Below are positions 21,481-33,700 of a stretch of DNA of 64,000 bases, piece by piece. The notes beneath the pieces were generated by a model that saw nothing but the letters and a program-made list of their open reading frames with translations, was not told the origin of the DNA and did not search any database. Both the position numbers and the translations under genes were made by a program. The first letter of the stretch is position 1; every line of letters begins with the position of its first letter. The stretch spans positions 13,182,432 to 13,246,431 of the forward strand of contig OX457037.1 of assembly GCA_949752735.1 (NCBI GenBank), in the 5' to 3' direction. The DNA comes from Lumbricus terrestris (taxonomy: Eukaryota > Annelida > Clitellata > Crassiclitellata > Lumbricidae).

Positions 21481-23080
21481 TACACTGTCGTCCCACAAAG
21501 AGAGAATAGGTTGGTGTCTAGCATTTGTAGTAGCGCATCAGAAATTCGGAGTTTACGAGTCTCGCATCCAATCAATCCATGGACAATCGGGACGGTCAAG
21601 ATGGCCAAGCTAGCGTCTCTTACAATCTGGATCATGAAAGCAAATTCTATTTTAAATCACTCCCACGAGCGATAAACTTTGCAAAAGTTCATTTTAAACA
21701 ACTTACATGAGATAGATGAAGATTACGGTGTGCAGAACGGACTGAGAATGATCGAAAAATACGAAATGTGAACCTGATTTTCGAAAACGATCTGACAACT
21801 TCGTTTTTTGAAAAGTCCCCAAAGCTTTCGCGTCCCCACGTGACCACATTGGAAGAAATCTAAATTTACCGATTGGTTCAAATTCACGATGGACGAGAAA
21901 TGTCAACCAATGATTGCTGTTGCATAATTTTCTGCATCATTATAAGTAAGCAAGTATGTACTTAGTTGAACCACCTGCAAAAAATCGGCAAAAATTTATA
22001 CATAGGCGAACAGTGGGGAAAAATACATCAGAAGCGGAATCAAGGCGTAGCTAGTGGGAGTTTTGGGTGTTTGAACATCCCAAATGAAATAATATAAAAA
22101 TTAAATAATTCGATATTAGTCCCAGCTAGTACACGATGTAAGAACTGTGATTTCATTTTAAGACTTATTTCTATGTGATATTATTTTTACAGTAGATTAG
22201 ATCACAGTTTTCACAGCTATGAAAATTCACGCTTCTCCAAACCCTTAGGCCTTATTAGTTCAGTTGATTCGGTTGCTTGTCAGGAATACAATATTTCCTC
22301 CTCCAATCTTGCGTCTAGGCCTAGAGCATCTTGAGGAATTCTGCAAAACGTCATTCTCCATAACTTATAGTCTAATTATCGCGACGGTATATTTTTACGC
22401 ACAACGCATACCCATATTATTGTATTGCTTTTAAAAACAAAGTTCTACGGCCTCGTCACACCCCGGCACGCGATGGCATTGAATCACTGGACTGTACGTG
22501 ATAATAAATATCTTGGAAGGTTTATTGCTGGTCTTCTGTTATAGTTTCGTGACAACCGTTGGCCGAGTTCCGTGATGAAGGCCAGGCCCTCCGGGTTCAT
22601 AGGTCCCAACGTTTCTGGAGTGAAGCTGTATCTCGTCTGGAGACTGGAACTCGGAGACATTGACATGTAAGCCCTATGCCTTTTCTAGCAGCGGCATTTC
22701 AGCAGCTCCACCCGCCATTGCAGAAGTACGATATGGTACCAGAGTGTGGAGACAACGGTCACATGATCACATCACATACCAGAGAACACCTGCTTATACA
22801 TGGAAATGTAATGTAGTAAGGCCAAAAAAATGTTGTGTTTCCGGTAACAGAGCTCTAAAAAGTTGGGTAGGTAGGTCGAAAAATATTTTTATTTTGGTAA
22901 AATATTTTTTATGCAGTGACTATCCGAAAAAATATATCCAACTACTCTTTTTTGCATAAAGGTACACGCTGCAACATAGTACGTGTTCTAAGCTAGTATA
23001 AACTGCCTATTTTCCGACTGTCTGCACCTAAAATTGCTCTAGAAAACAATTCTACTAATTTCATTTCGTTCCGGTGCAAG
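21481..23080. other. intergenic, nothing assigned
   Basis: About 1.6 kb with only short frames lacking splice context or motifs. No RNA gene or clear repeat boundary was seen. Confidence 0.35.
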
Positions 23081-23084
23081 GTCA

Positions 23085-23410
23085 AATTCCGGGGAGGTCA
23101 AGTCGAGGAGACAGCATGGCGCTACGGTGGTTGTCGGAGACGGTGGTATAGTTGGGTGGTGGAATCTGACTGGAATCTGGATAGGATAGCTTGAAGATTT
23201 CGGTTTTCAGTCTTGAATGGAAAGCAGCAGAGGAGAGTGCAAGCGGAGGAGAGGTTGAATTAGGATAGGTGACACGAGAATGAGCGAACAGGTGGAGGTA
23301 TGTTGGGAGTCCGTTATAAAGAGCTGGTGCAGTATAGACTAAAAGAGGGAAAGAAGGTTTGACCATCTGGTATTTTCCATCTAGACAGGTAAGCCAGCTG
23401 GCTCTCTGAT
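23085..23410 (-). mobile_element. LINE 3' fragment, third subfamily
   Basis: The minus frame contains APALYNGLPTYLHLFAHS, PPLALSSAAFHSRLKTE and IFKLSYPDS, the usual C-terminal end of an L2-like RT ORF. A (ATT)n stretch (23409-23428) lies at the upstream edge. Confidence 0.7.
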
Positions 23411-23480
23411 TATTATTATTATTATTATAGTAGCAATAACAATAATTATCGATGACCTCTGGCGACTTACACGACACAGG

Positions 23481-24391
23481 ATTTCTGTTCCAGAGCCTCC
23501 GTCACAATCCAACACTACAATGCAGTTGCCTGCCATGGCACTTGTCTGGGCCACTCGGGGCCATGGACAGGCCTTCCAGAAACTGAAATTGATCTATAAA
23601 CGCTAAATAAAAAAATAACATTTTGGTTATAATAATATTTACAACTCCCCCAAACTTATGCTGTAACTTATCATGCTGTATGCGTAGTGTGTCATACGAG
23701 AGTTGCAGTGTACTACTGAATATTACTTTACCCGCATCATCCCTTTTTATGCGTGGAAATGGTTTAACTATACCAACACGCATGCCCACTTCACCTTGGT
23801 ATAGTGCTAGCGAGACCACATTTTAGTTACTTTTTAAGCATCTCAATTAGTAACAGTTCCGAGAGTTGTATTTTTTAGTAATTACGTGTTTGGAAGAAAT
23901 GAGAATCATTCAAATATGCGAACTGTTGACAATCAAACAGCAATGAACATATTCTCAGGATAAAGTAATTACTTAGAACCCAGTAAGTAATAGTAATAGT
24001 TCAGTAGTCGTTTACTTCTGCAACATCAAAACAAATCAAACTACCACATGGTTTGTTTTGTTTACTCCTAATCGTAACCTCTGCACTTCTAAAGTGCTAA
24101 AAAGCCCAGCGCAGGGCAAAAGATTGTTTGCAAGTCAGACTTATTCGAGATAAATCAGATAATTGAGTGAAGATCAGAATCCGGCAGTCAGAGAGAGAAC
24201 ACATATAGAGTAAGGCAGAATATAAACTGAAGCACCTCAATTACAGAACCACATAGCTCCTTCATAGAAGATGGTTACCACCAGAGTGAAAATTTCCAGG
24301 GTTCAGATGGTTCAACCACTCCCAGTCATTCTTTGAATACCATAGTTTAGTCTTCATCGCACACCTCAACTTCACTTGAAAGACGTCTGAC
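23481..24391. other. intergenic, nothing assigned
   Basis: No gene supported. Overlapping frames on both strands at 23502-23826 are mutual shadows without recognisable domains. Confidence 0.35.
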
Positions 24392-24399
24392 CGCCTCAG

Positions 24400-24687
24400 C
24401 ATGGGCGCCCGCAGAAATTCTTGCAGGAGGGGGCAAAACACAATGGCTACGGTTCAATTTTTTTAGCAAGAGATGAAAAAGTCTAAGGAGAATATTAAGA
24501 ACGAGTATGTTTTCACAAAATTTTCTACATATAAATTTCTCAATGCTACTCTGTGTATCGTTAGTAACATTTGCGAAAAAGTGCAAAGAAGTTTGTCAAA
24601 AACCAAAAATTTGTAGTCAAAAATGGGAAAATCAACTTTCCAGGGAGGGCAAGTGCCCCCTCTTGCCCCTATGTGCGGGCGCCCATG
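24400..24687. mobile_element. 288-bp hAT-type MITE, TIR CATGGGCGCCCGCA
   Basis: The left end CATGGGCGCCCGCA and right end TGCGGGCGCCCATG are perfect inverted repeats. The 8-bp duplication CGCCTCAG flanks both sides (24392-24399 and 24688-24695). The interior has a subterminal inverted pair (GGAGGGGGCAAAA near the left, CAAGTGCCCCCTCTTG near the right) and no ORF. Diverged relatives occur at 52905-53155 and 61930-62175. Confidence 0.9.
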
Positions 24688-25016
24688 CGCCTCAGCTATT
24701 TTTCCACAATTCTCATACTGGCCACAACAGAATAAATGACTAAAGTAGTTAGGTAGGCCTAATTACAAATCAGTTAGTCATCTAGACATTTAAATGTGAG
24801 TGGAATAGTTCTGCAATCTGCTTCACAATGTGCAGAAGCAAATGGTGCAAACTAGATACGAGTACACGTGAGCGTGTAATGAATAAAGAAGTTGAGCTTG
24901 AAACAGAACAATGCAGTTCTGCATTGGAATCTGCACGGAACAAAAATGCAAACCACTTTTAACATTGCACATTCTCGTCATACAAAAATGTTAAAAGAAA
25001 ATTTTCTGCCTGAAAA

Positions 25017-25165
25017 CATAGGCGCAATCACGTCCTAAAAGTTGGGAGGGACCAAATGAATCACGTCCTAAAAGTTGGGGGGGACCATAATGATAAAGTC
25101 AATGGGACCACTCAAAAGTTGGGGGGCACGCGTCCCGTGGGTCCCATAGGGTGGTTGCGCCTATG
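25017..25165. mobile_element. 149-bp hAT-type MITE, TIR CATAGGCGCAA
   Basis: Ends CATAGGCGCAA and TTGCGCCTATG are inverted repeats. The 8-bp duplication CCTGAAAA flanks exactly (25009-25016 and 25166-25173). Inside are internal repeats of ACGTCCTAAAAGTTGGG. Too short to encode anything. The TIR start CAT.GGCGC resembles that of the 24400 element. Confidence 0.9.
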
Positions 25166-25173
25166 CCTGAAAA

Positions 25174-26330
25174 CCATTAACCATTAATTAGCAGAAAAAA
25201 CTGATGCAATGAACAACGTCTACAGACCACCAGTTTACGGCTTTAAAGCAGAAATTCACAGAGCATAATAAAGCCAGTTGCCACAGATCATACAAAACCA
25301 TCTGCAGGTACAATGGAGGCAATGCTTAATTATTTTTACGCGTTTTCCAAAACAGAATGCACTTTAACACCTGTTTGTCCAATGTCCATCTGGTTATCAG
25401 TCTCTACAGTGAACTTCTCAAACGCACCAAAGGAGTGAATATAAATCTCTGGTTGAACAGCAAAACAAGTAGCCCTTCATGTCAAACCCTTCAAAGAACT
25501 GAAAATTGGCTTAAAATTATCACTTATAAAATCCAGTTTACCAAATGCTTCATATATCCAAAAAATGCATGAAAAAAGCATACAATTACTGAAAATCTCA
25601 AACTTAAATTTCCAACTGTCTTAACTTGCCACGTGTTCAAAAACAATGCAATTAAGAATTAAATGTTAAATATTACAAAATCTCTTGTTGCAATGAAACT
25701 CTATTCTTCAGAGACTACAAATGATATTAATTTCAGTCACATAACTGCTCAGAAGTAAATTTCCTTTCTAAGTGAACCAAAATAAGTAAATTAAGTCGAC
25801 AGACAAGTCAACCTAATTACATTAATTTCCTTTTGTTAAAATGTCTTGATTAAACGAAATTTTACACAACTCTTTAGCATATGCAACAAATATTGCAAAG
25901 CCTTAATTAAATTCAAACAAGGATAACCTACCAAAATGACCAACCCGAGAAAGAGCTACGTGTTGCATAGCAGAGAATTCAATACATATCATATTCTGCA
26001 ACCACAAGAGCTGACCTCTCTGTGTCAGTAGCAGCTACAAGACTGTGGCAGGCTGTCCACCAAAAGACAAAAGCAATGATTATGATTGTAACATTAGAAG
26101 GTCCTTCTCAGCTGAACCATCACGTTATCTTTATTGTATGCACGTCGCAGGTAATTTGAAACACAAAAGAACTGAATAACAATGACAGTGGAACACAGCA
26201 GAAGCAATATATACAATACAATACAACTGCAATTCACATTGTCCTCATTGCAAAGTATATGTTAACACATGACCATACAACAGAACATCAATGGACTTGA
26301 TCAACTGTGTTATAAGTGTCAGCCAATACA
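25174..26330. other. AT-rich intergenic DNA
   Basis: About 1.15 kb of AT-rich sequence without a supported gene or repeat boundary. Confidence 0.35.
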
Positions 26331-26334
26331 TAAG

Positions 26335-26745
26335 ACAACTCTCACAAGATGTTCCTTCACGTTTAGTCAACACTACATAATGTCCCTTCCCAAATATCCC
26401 TTCCCATTTAGTGAAATCCACAAATGTTCTTTCCTGTTAAGTCAATACTCCAAAATGTTCCTTTCCATTTAGCGAATTCCACAAAATGCCCCTTCCAATT
26501 GAGTCAACACTACATAATGTCCCTTCCCATTTAGCCAGTACAATGTCCCTTCTACTTATTCAATACCCCAAAATGTCCCTGACCATTTAGTCAATACTCC
26601 AAAATGGCCCTCCCCAAATATATTTAGTCAATTCCACTCAAATCCCTTCCCATTAAGTCAATACTCAAAATATTGTTCCCTCCTAGTAACGTTTAAAATG
26701 CCCCTTCCCATTTGTCATCGTTTCAAAATGCCTCTGCCCATGCAA
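26335..26745. repeat. degenerate minisatellite, about 38-41-bp unit
   Basis: Roughly ten diverged copies of a motif built from TTCCCATTTAGTCAATAC, CAAAATG and CCC. Examples begin near 26389, 26460, 26520, 26580 and 26645. Any open frame here is repeat-derived. Confidence 0.75.
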
Positions 26746-26759
26746 TCAACTTAGTGGAA

Positions 26760-27720
26760 TTTTCTTCCTCTAGACCAAAGAAACACCACACTGTGAAAAC
26801 AGACAAATACCAGTTTATAACTGAACAGTAAGCACCACATGCAGCAACCGACTCCTCGCTTCCCACTGAAACACAAAAAACACCCACATTCATTAACAGA
26901 GAAGCGGGGAACCAGAACTTCAATGGAGGCTACGCTGCTGCACTACTGCCTACACTAGTAACCCAAAACCTAACCGCCAACAATGATGTCATGAACAACA
27001 TAGATGTACAACTCGCTATCTTAGAACTTAAGCCACTACAACCGAAATATTTGACTTTAATATTTACAGCACCAAAATATAATCAAACAACCAAACCTGG
27101 CAAAACTGAGCTAGCAACGTAAAAAAAAACCAGCTACAGCTACAAACTACAAAAGCTTATATCAGTGAGAAAACATGCAGTAACGCAACTGCAGGTATGC
27201 GATAATTACAACGTGATGGCGCAATGCTACAGCGCCACGTTACATCGTCGCATTGCAGTGCAACGTCAGTGTATCATTACGTAACACAACAACATAACAT
27301 CAAATGGCAACACTGCAAAGTATAAGCCGCGCAATCGTGCATCGCACTACAACGTATAATATTACAGCATACTGAAGCCCAAAGTTCGTGTCCTCAAGGC
27401 TGCAGAGACAGCGTTCAACAGTAGAATCCAGATTCAATATGTACAAAATGTCAGTAGGGCTAAGACAAGTCAACAGCAGAAAGCTATTAAGCCAGAAATC
27501 CATCCATATGAATTAAGTCTTGGGCCAACAGAAATACGTTGGCTAAAGCACAGAACGTTTTTTTACAGCGAAGCTCGGACCAGCAACGCACAGGCTGAGA
27601 GCCAAAACGACGGTGGTCAGATGACTTGATGTGTATGTGTAAGAATATATCGTGAGGAAATTCCGCTGGGTTGGTCTGTTAATACTTTGTGTTTAAGGCA
27701 TCAGCTGTCGACCATTGTCC
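26760..27720. other. intergenic and probable 3' UTR of the sorting nexin
   Basis: The first few hundred bases below 27721 should be the 3' untranslated region of the minus-strand sorting nexin. I found no convincing minus-strand AATAAA close to the stop, so its end is undefined. Confidence 0.35.
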
Positions 27721-30700
27721 TCACGCTCTGTCGTACTGCTGCAAGGTTTCCTCCAGCTTGGCTGTAATCTAAACAAACCAGATGGAAGACAGTCTATAGC
27801 AACAAGGAACCAGATCTAATACTATCTATACAGGAGAAGGAACTAGATTTACTTACTATCTAAACAGAGACAATGAACCAGATCAACAGCACAAAAGCAT
27901 GAAGCAAGGAACCTCATAAAAGGTTCTCTACGCAGTCAGACCAAAAGTAAGCCTATTGATTATATATACTGTTTAAAAAACCTGACACTAGCAAACAGAC
28001 TATTGACTGCCAAAGTGCCAATACATATTGATTGACAATGAACCAGATTAATGATTGTTTATACTGAAGCAAGGAAACAGATAATTGTCTATACATTATG
28101 CAAGAAACCAGATTATTGATCATTACAGTAAGTAAATCTGGATTGAAGAGTGGCAGAAGCATGGATACAGACAATTTCTTGTTTATACGGAAGCAAGAAA
28201 CCAGGCTAGCATCTTAATAGCTGCTTTGGGACAGTGCCAGTCAAAAGCGTGAACAAAGGAGGGCAACATCAATCATCACTGAAATGACACAGTGTTGCAA
28301 AACAGTAATCAATTATGATCAACAATTAGACAGATTAACAGATGATCAATGTAAACCAACAGCATACGATTATTATTTTGCCCGTACTAAACGAAAGTGC
28401 TACTTTTAAAAATAGAAGTGGGATTGATGAAAAAAAAGTTGCCTAAGTAGAAGCTGGATTGATCAAACGAATTCATGCCAAAATGGAAGCTGGAATGATG
28501 AAAAGGAATCTGCTAAAGTAGAAGTCGGAGAGCATTGCATATATCATGTCGCATGAAAACCAACCATGGCTGATAAAAATACTCGATATAATACCTGCTT
28601 GTAGAATTCGATCTGTCCTTGAAGGTACTTTTGCAGGTAAGACTTGAAGTCACCAACTCTGTGTTGGTTAAAGTGGTCGACCTCTGCTAGAACAGTGTAC
28701 GTTATCACGTCCACTCGACTCTGTGCTGATTGCAAATCGGACTCTGACAACTTTCCTGTGTTCTCCTGAATTTTTGCGGTGGCTGCCTGTTCATTTGAAA
28801 AAAATTCAATGATAAACCATCATGTACTACCAAAGCAATTTGTTGCGACTCTTCGTTTAAAAATATGTATAGTATAAAAATTTTACAAAAAACTATCCTC
28901 AAAATAGTGTGTTATACCAACCCTGCTTAGAATTTAATAAAGCATAATTTAACAAATTTGAACCATTCTCAACAGTCACAGTCATTCAATCAATCAATTA
29001 ATTAATTTACTTTAACTCGATTACATGAATTTCTTTGGCTCTAAGATGCAATAATAAATATGAATACCATTTTACTAGCACTAATAATAACAATATCAAC
29101 ATTCTTAAACAAATATCATCTACGAAATTTTCAACAGCGGTATGTGTAATTTACAATGCATTTAATAATCTAAAACCGCAATCCTGACAAAATCTTTTTC
29201 TTAAAGAATTATTTCACCACAATTATCAGCTTCAAACACTTCTTAGATCACTTCAGCCTCTTAAATCAGACACAAAATTAGGAAAGCATCTATTTAGGTC
29301 AATCCCGATACATCTTTAAACTGTCTTAAACAAAGTAAAGAACTTAAAATGCACAGAGAAATCTCTAAGAGATTCAGAACAGGCATTAGGTATAAACTTG
29401 ACCGGAAATTCAGCAGCTTGTAACAATGACACTCTATCTCAAAATAGTTTAACAGCATCGTGAGGCGCGGTGGTGTAGTGGTGGCGTCATTACCTTGAAA
29501 CCGGAAGGTTCGAATCCACCTCACCACATAAGGACCTTGGGCAAGTCCTTCACTCACAATTGCTCAGCGCTTCGGCGTGAAACTCCGATGCAGTGTCCGC
29601 TCTGCATTCGGGAGCGCCTCTGAGTAGAGAGAGCTTGAAGGGGCGCTATAACAAGTGCACATACAAACAAACAAACAAACAAATCACAAAAAATGCTGCA
29701 TAAATTTTCAGCAACAGTACTTCTGGAGAAAAGGAATCTACCCTGTGCGTAGCCAGGCTATCGGGAAACGTTGAGAGAAGACCTCGGTATTCGTGCAGTC
29801 CTTCCAACAACAGATACATGTCATTTGGCGGCTAAAAAAAATGGATAATTGAACGTATAAAACAATTGACCTTTTGCAGACTGCATGTCAGAGGCAATAA
29901 TAATACAATCTCATATTAATCATGCCTTCATGTGTGTTGTACCATCCACATAACAGTAATAATATACGGCTTTATTTCTCTCTGTTCAGCAAACACTCTT
30001 AGCTCTTGCCTAGATCAGTCACATAGCCGGCATAAATACAATGTTTTTCTGACATACTTAAAAAGCATCATTTATAATTAGGTGCACATCTGCATGCATA
30101 AACACATACATACATAAATACACACACATACACATATATACACACACATATAGGTATGTAACTGAACATTTATATGGAGAGAATCTATCCAGGGCAAAAC
30201 GTAATGACACTGAAATGTCATAGATGTTTAGAAGAAATCGAACTTTTAAGCTACTTGAAATGCATGCAAACATAGGGTACATACATAAATAAAATATACA
30301 CACTCACAGTACATATACAAACTTTCCATGGTAGGTTCAGTGGTCTGGAATGAGCTCCCACAGGAGCTAAGTTTGCTTCCTGGGATTCTTACTGAAGATT
30401 TTTTTTATTCAACTCAAAACTGTACTTTTTTGCCGTGCTTGAGTTGGGAGCGTTTCTGAGTGCCCCAGAAGAGGCACTATATAAATTCTTGAATGAATGA
30501 ATGAATAAACAAGCACATACACAAATACACACATACATAAACGCAAATCATAACGTACGAAACTGGAAATTTCTCAATGGAACAACATACTGACAACAAA
30601 GAAATGTCAAAGATGTTCAGATGAAACAGAACTTAGATGCAGCTTGACATATATACACAGATAAAAAAATATAATAAACATACATATATAAAAACAAACA

Positions 30701-33700
30701 AAATTACAGCGTTTGGCAAAAGAGAACAGAACAATGGAAGCAACGTAAGTTACGTAACAAAAGAAGAGCACCTGCTTCTCGAACATCTGACCGATATCAT
30801 CGTATGCTCGTCCCGTGTGCTCAATCGCTAGCGTCAGATTCTGGGCAGCTACAAATTAATTCAAAAATCATAGCAAATTGGTGACACATACCATCATCAT
30901 TATTATAAGATACCATCATTATAATTACCATTATCCTAAAAAAGTTATTTTTACTATTTGTTTAATTAGCCAAGGTAGAAAAAATCCCTCAGGTTTTAAG
31001 AACCAATGCGTATGGTTTAAGAGTTCTTGTCTCATCAAGTTGCGAAAGGGAACCCTTAAAAGTGATGGCATTAAAGCATAACTATGATTACTATTATCAA
31101 TATTGTTAATTATTAATATAAATTTATACATTATTATAATTATTAATATAATAATTATTTGCACTTTATTAATCCTTTGAAACCGACAGTTGAAACCGAC
31201 GGTCCGGTTTTCCGGCCCGTTATCCATAAAGTTACGAGAGCTCCGGGTTCAAAGGGTTAAGACATATTAGCTTGTGCCTAATAAATCTTCACCTAATAAT
31301 AATCATTTTTACTACAAATTCATCAAAAACCTATTTAGTTCATACATCTATACTTCAAGAAATGTTAGTTTTTCCCATGAATCCTGACTTGAATTTCATG
31401 AAACGCACCAGGTCTTTCATCAAACTCGAATGACTTCGCAAGAGCAACAAAGGAACCACCAATCTTCTGAAATTCTTTCTTGAAAGCTGGCAAGTAAACC
31501 AAAAAAACACAGCAGCATACTTAAGTGCACTGCCAGAATGTGCACTGCGAAACAGCTCTGTTTAAGTATTCAGTGAGGCCATGTATGCATGTATTTATGT
31601 ATGCAGATGAAGAATTACCTTAGAGAGATACATGTGCTACATAAATATGCAATCAATATTACGGCAGCAATAACTACTTGCAACTAATTTGTGACACAAT
31701 CCATGAAAAGGTACCAAGTCTTAGTAATGGAGTTAGAGCTACCACAACATAGGTTAATAATTACTGGACAGAATTTTAAAAAAATTGAAGTTAATATCTT
31801 CTCATTTCCCAAAGATATCAGGATTCACACGACATATGAATTAATCGTTAAAAAAGGTAAAATTATATTTGAAACCCAAAGAACACTAATCCATGAAAAG
31901 ATACCAAGTCTTAGTAATGGAGTTAGAGCTACCACAACATAGGTAAATTATTACTGGACAGAATAAAAAAAAATGAAGTTAAAATCTTCTCAATTCCCAA
32001 AGATATCCGGATTCACACGATATATGAATTAATCGTTACGAAAAGTAAAAAATAGACCCCAACGTCCTTTTAGGCTGTTTTCTGACGAAACTGTGAACTA
32101 AGACTTGGTACCTTTTCTTGGATTGTGTCACATTTATGAAACCACTACTACAAATACCCTGCTATCTGGAATTGTCTCCATACTACTCTTTGTCATTTGC
32201 CTTTTGGTCTATCTGTCTCATTTCTCACTGCCCTTAAGACTGTCCTATTCGACTGGGGTTGAACTGGGAGCACTCCTGAGTAGATAACCTTGAATGGGCG
32301 CTATATCAAATTGCTGTAAAATACATGTAATAAATAAATAAAACTATTACCATTGCTGTAACTATTAGTGAAATGTAATTGCCATAAGTACTAGTAATAC
32401 TACAACTATTCCTTACCACTGGGTCATTCCATGTCAACTCAACCAGTAAAATGACAATTTGCCACCACACCCCTTTGGATTTTTCTGAAACTTTTTGTAC
32501 ATAAACTACATGCAATATGATGAATAAAAGTGAAAGTTTGAGCAGAATATCTCAAAATTTGACCGAGATATTAATTTTTGAAGTTAATGATCAAAAAACG
32601 TACCGCGAGAAAACGGCATGATCCACCAAGTTTGGACTGTTATATCTCAGCCAAGAAACGAGCTAGAGGGCTGAAATATTTTTTGTCCAATCAGTTTTTT
32701 GTGCTCTTTCCAAATATGCAAGAACCAGGATGGAGTTATTTTTGGTTTTTAATAAAAAAAATTAGTAAATATCGCACAGACGCCAATTCTCACTCAAGTT
32801 GTGGACATCATGTCACCAGGCAGGAATGAGATATAATAATACTTGTACTGGTTTTATATTGAGGCACATTGGTGCTCATCAGACATATAGTCAGTATCTG
32901 ATTAGTTTCATCATTAGTGTGTTTTCCACCGACGTTTTCCTTGTCGTGATCGTGAAAATAGAGTCCAAAGATCATCAAAAAAGTGGCAATGTGTATCTTT
33001 TGAAATTGATGAAAATTTGCACATATATTGAGGACATGTAGATCCTTAATTGGTGCAAAATTCAGGATGGTGTTCAGCTCCGTTTCTGGAAAATTATTTT
33101 TTGAAGTCGACCAATAATTACTGTGTCGCGAGCAAATGGCATGATCTACAATGTTTGGACTATCATATCTAGACCAGGAAATGAACCAGAGGACTGATAT
33201 TGTTGTCATGTAATCAGTTTCTTATGCTCTTTCCAGGGATGTAAGAATGTTGGTTGTATTCCTTGTGATTTTTTATTTATAAATTTGTAATTATTGCGCA
33301 AATGCCAATTTACATTTATTCGGACATGAAAATGGCATGAACCACAATGTTTGGGCTGTCATATCTAAGCCAGGAAATGAATCAGAGGACTGATATTGTT
33401 GTCATGTAATCAGTTTCTTATGCTCTTTCCAGGGATGTAAGAATCTTGGTTGTATTCCTTGTGATTTTTTATTTATAAATTTGTAATTATTGCGCAAATG
33501 CCAATTTACATTTATTCGGACATGAAAATGGCATGAACCACAATGTTTGGACTGTCATATCTAAGCCAGGAAATGAATCAGAGGACTGATATTGTTGTCA
33601 TGTAATCAGTTTCTTATGCTCTTTCCAGGGATGTAAGAATCTTGGTTGTATTCCTTGTGATTTTTTATTTATAAATTTGTAATTATTGCGCAAACGCCAA

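Noticed and set aside
29462..29533. Functional tRNA gene
   Set aside because: Boxes A and B are present but the acceptor stem does not close and a SINE body follows immediately.
32808..33209. 133-codon ORF repeated inverted at 34703-35104
   Set aside because: The duplication is explained by the foldback arms. The frame has no recognisable domain and no paired full-length copy, so repeat origin is the simplest reading.
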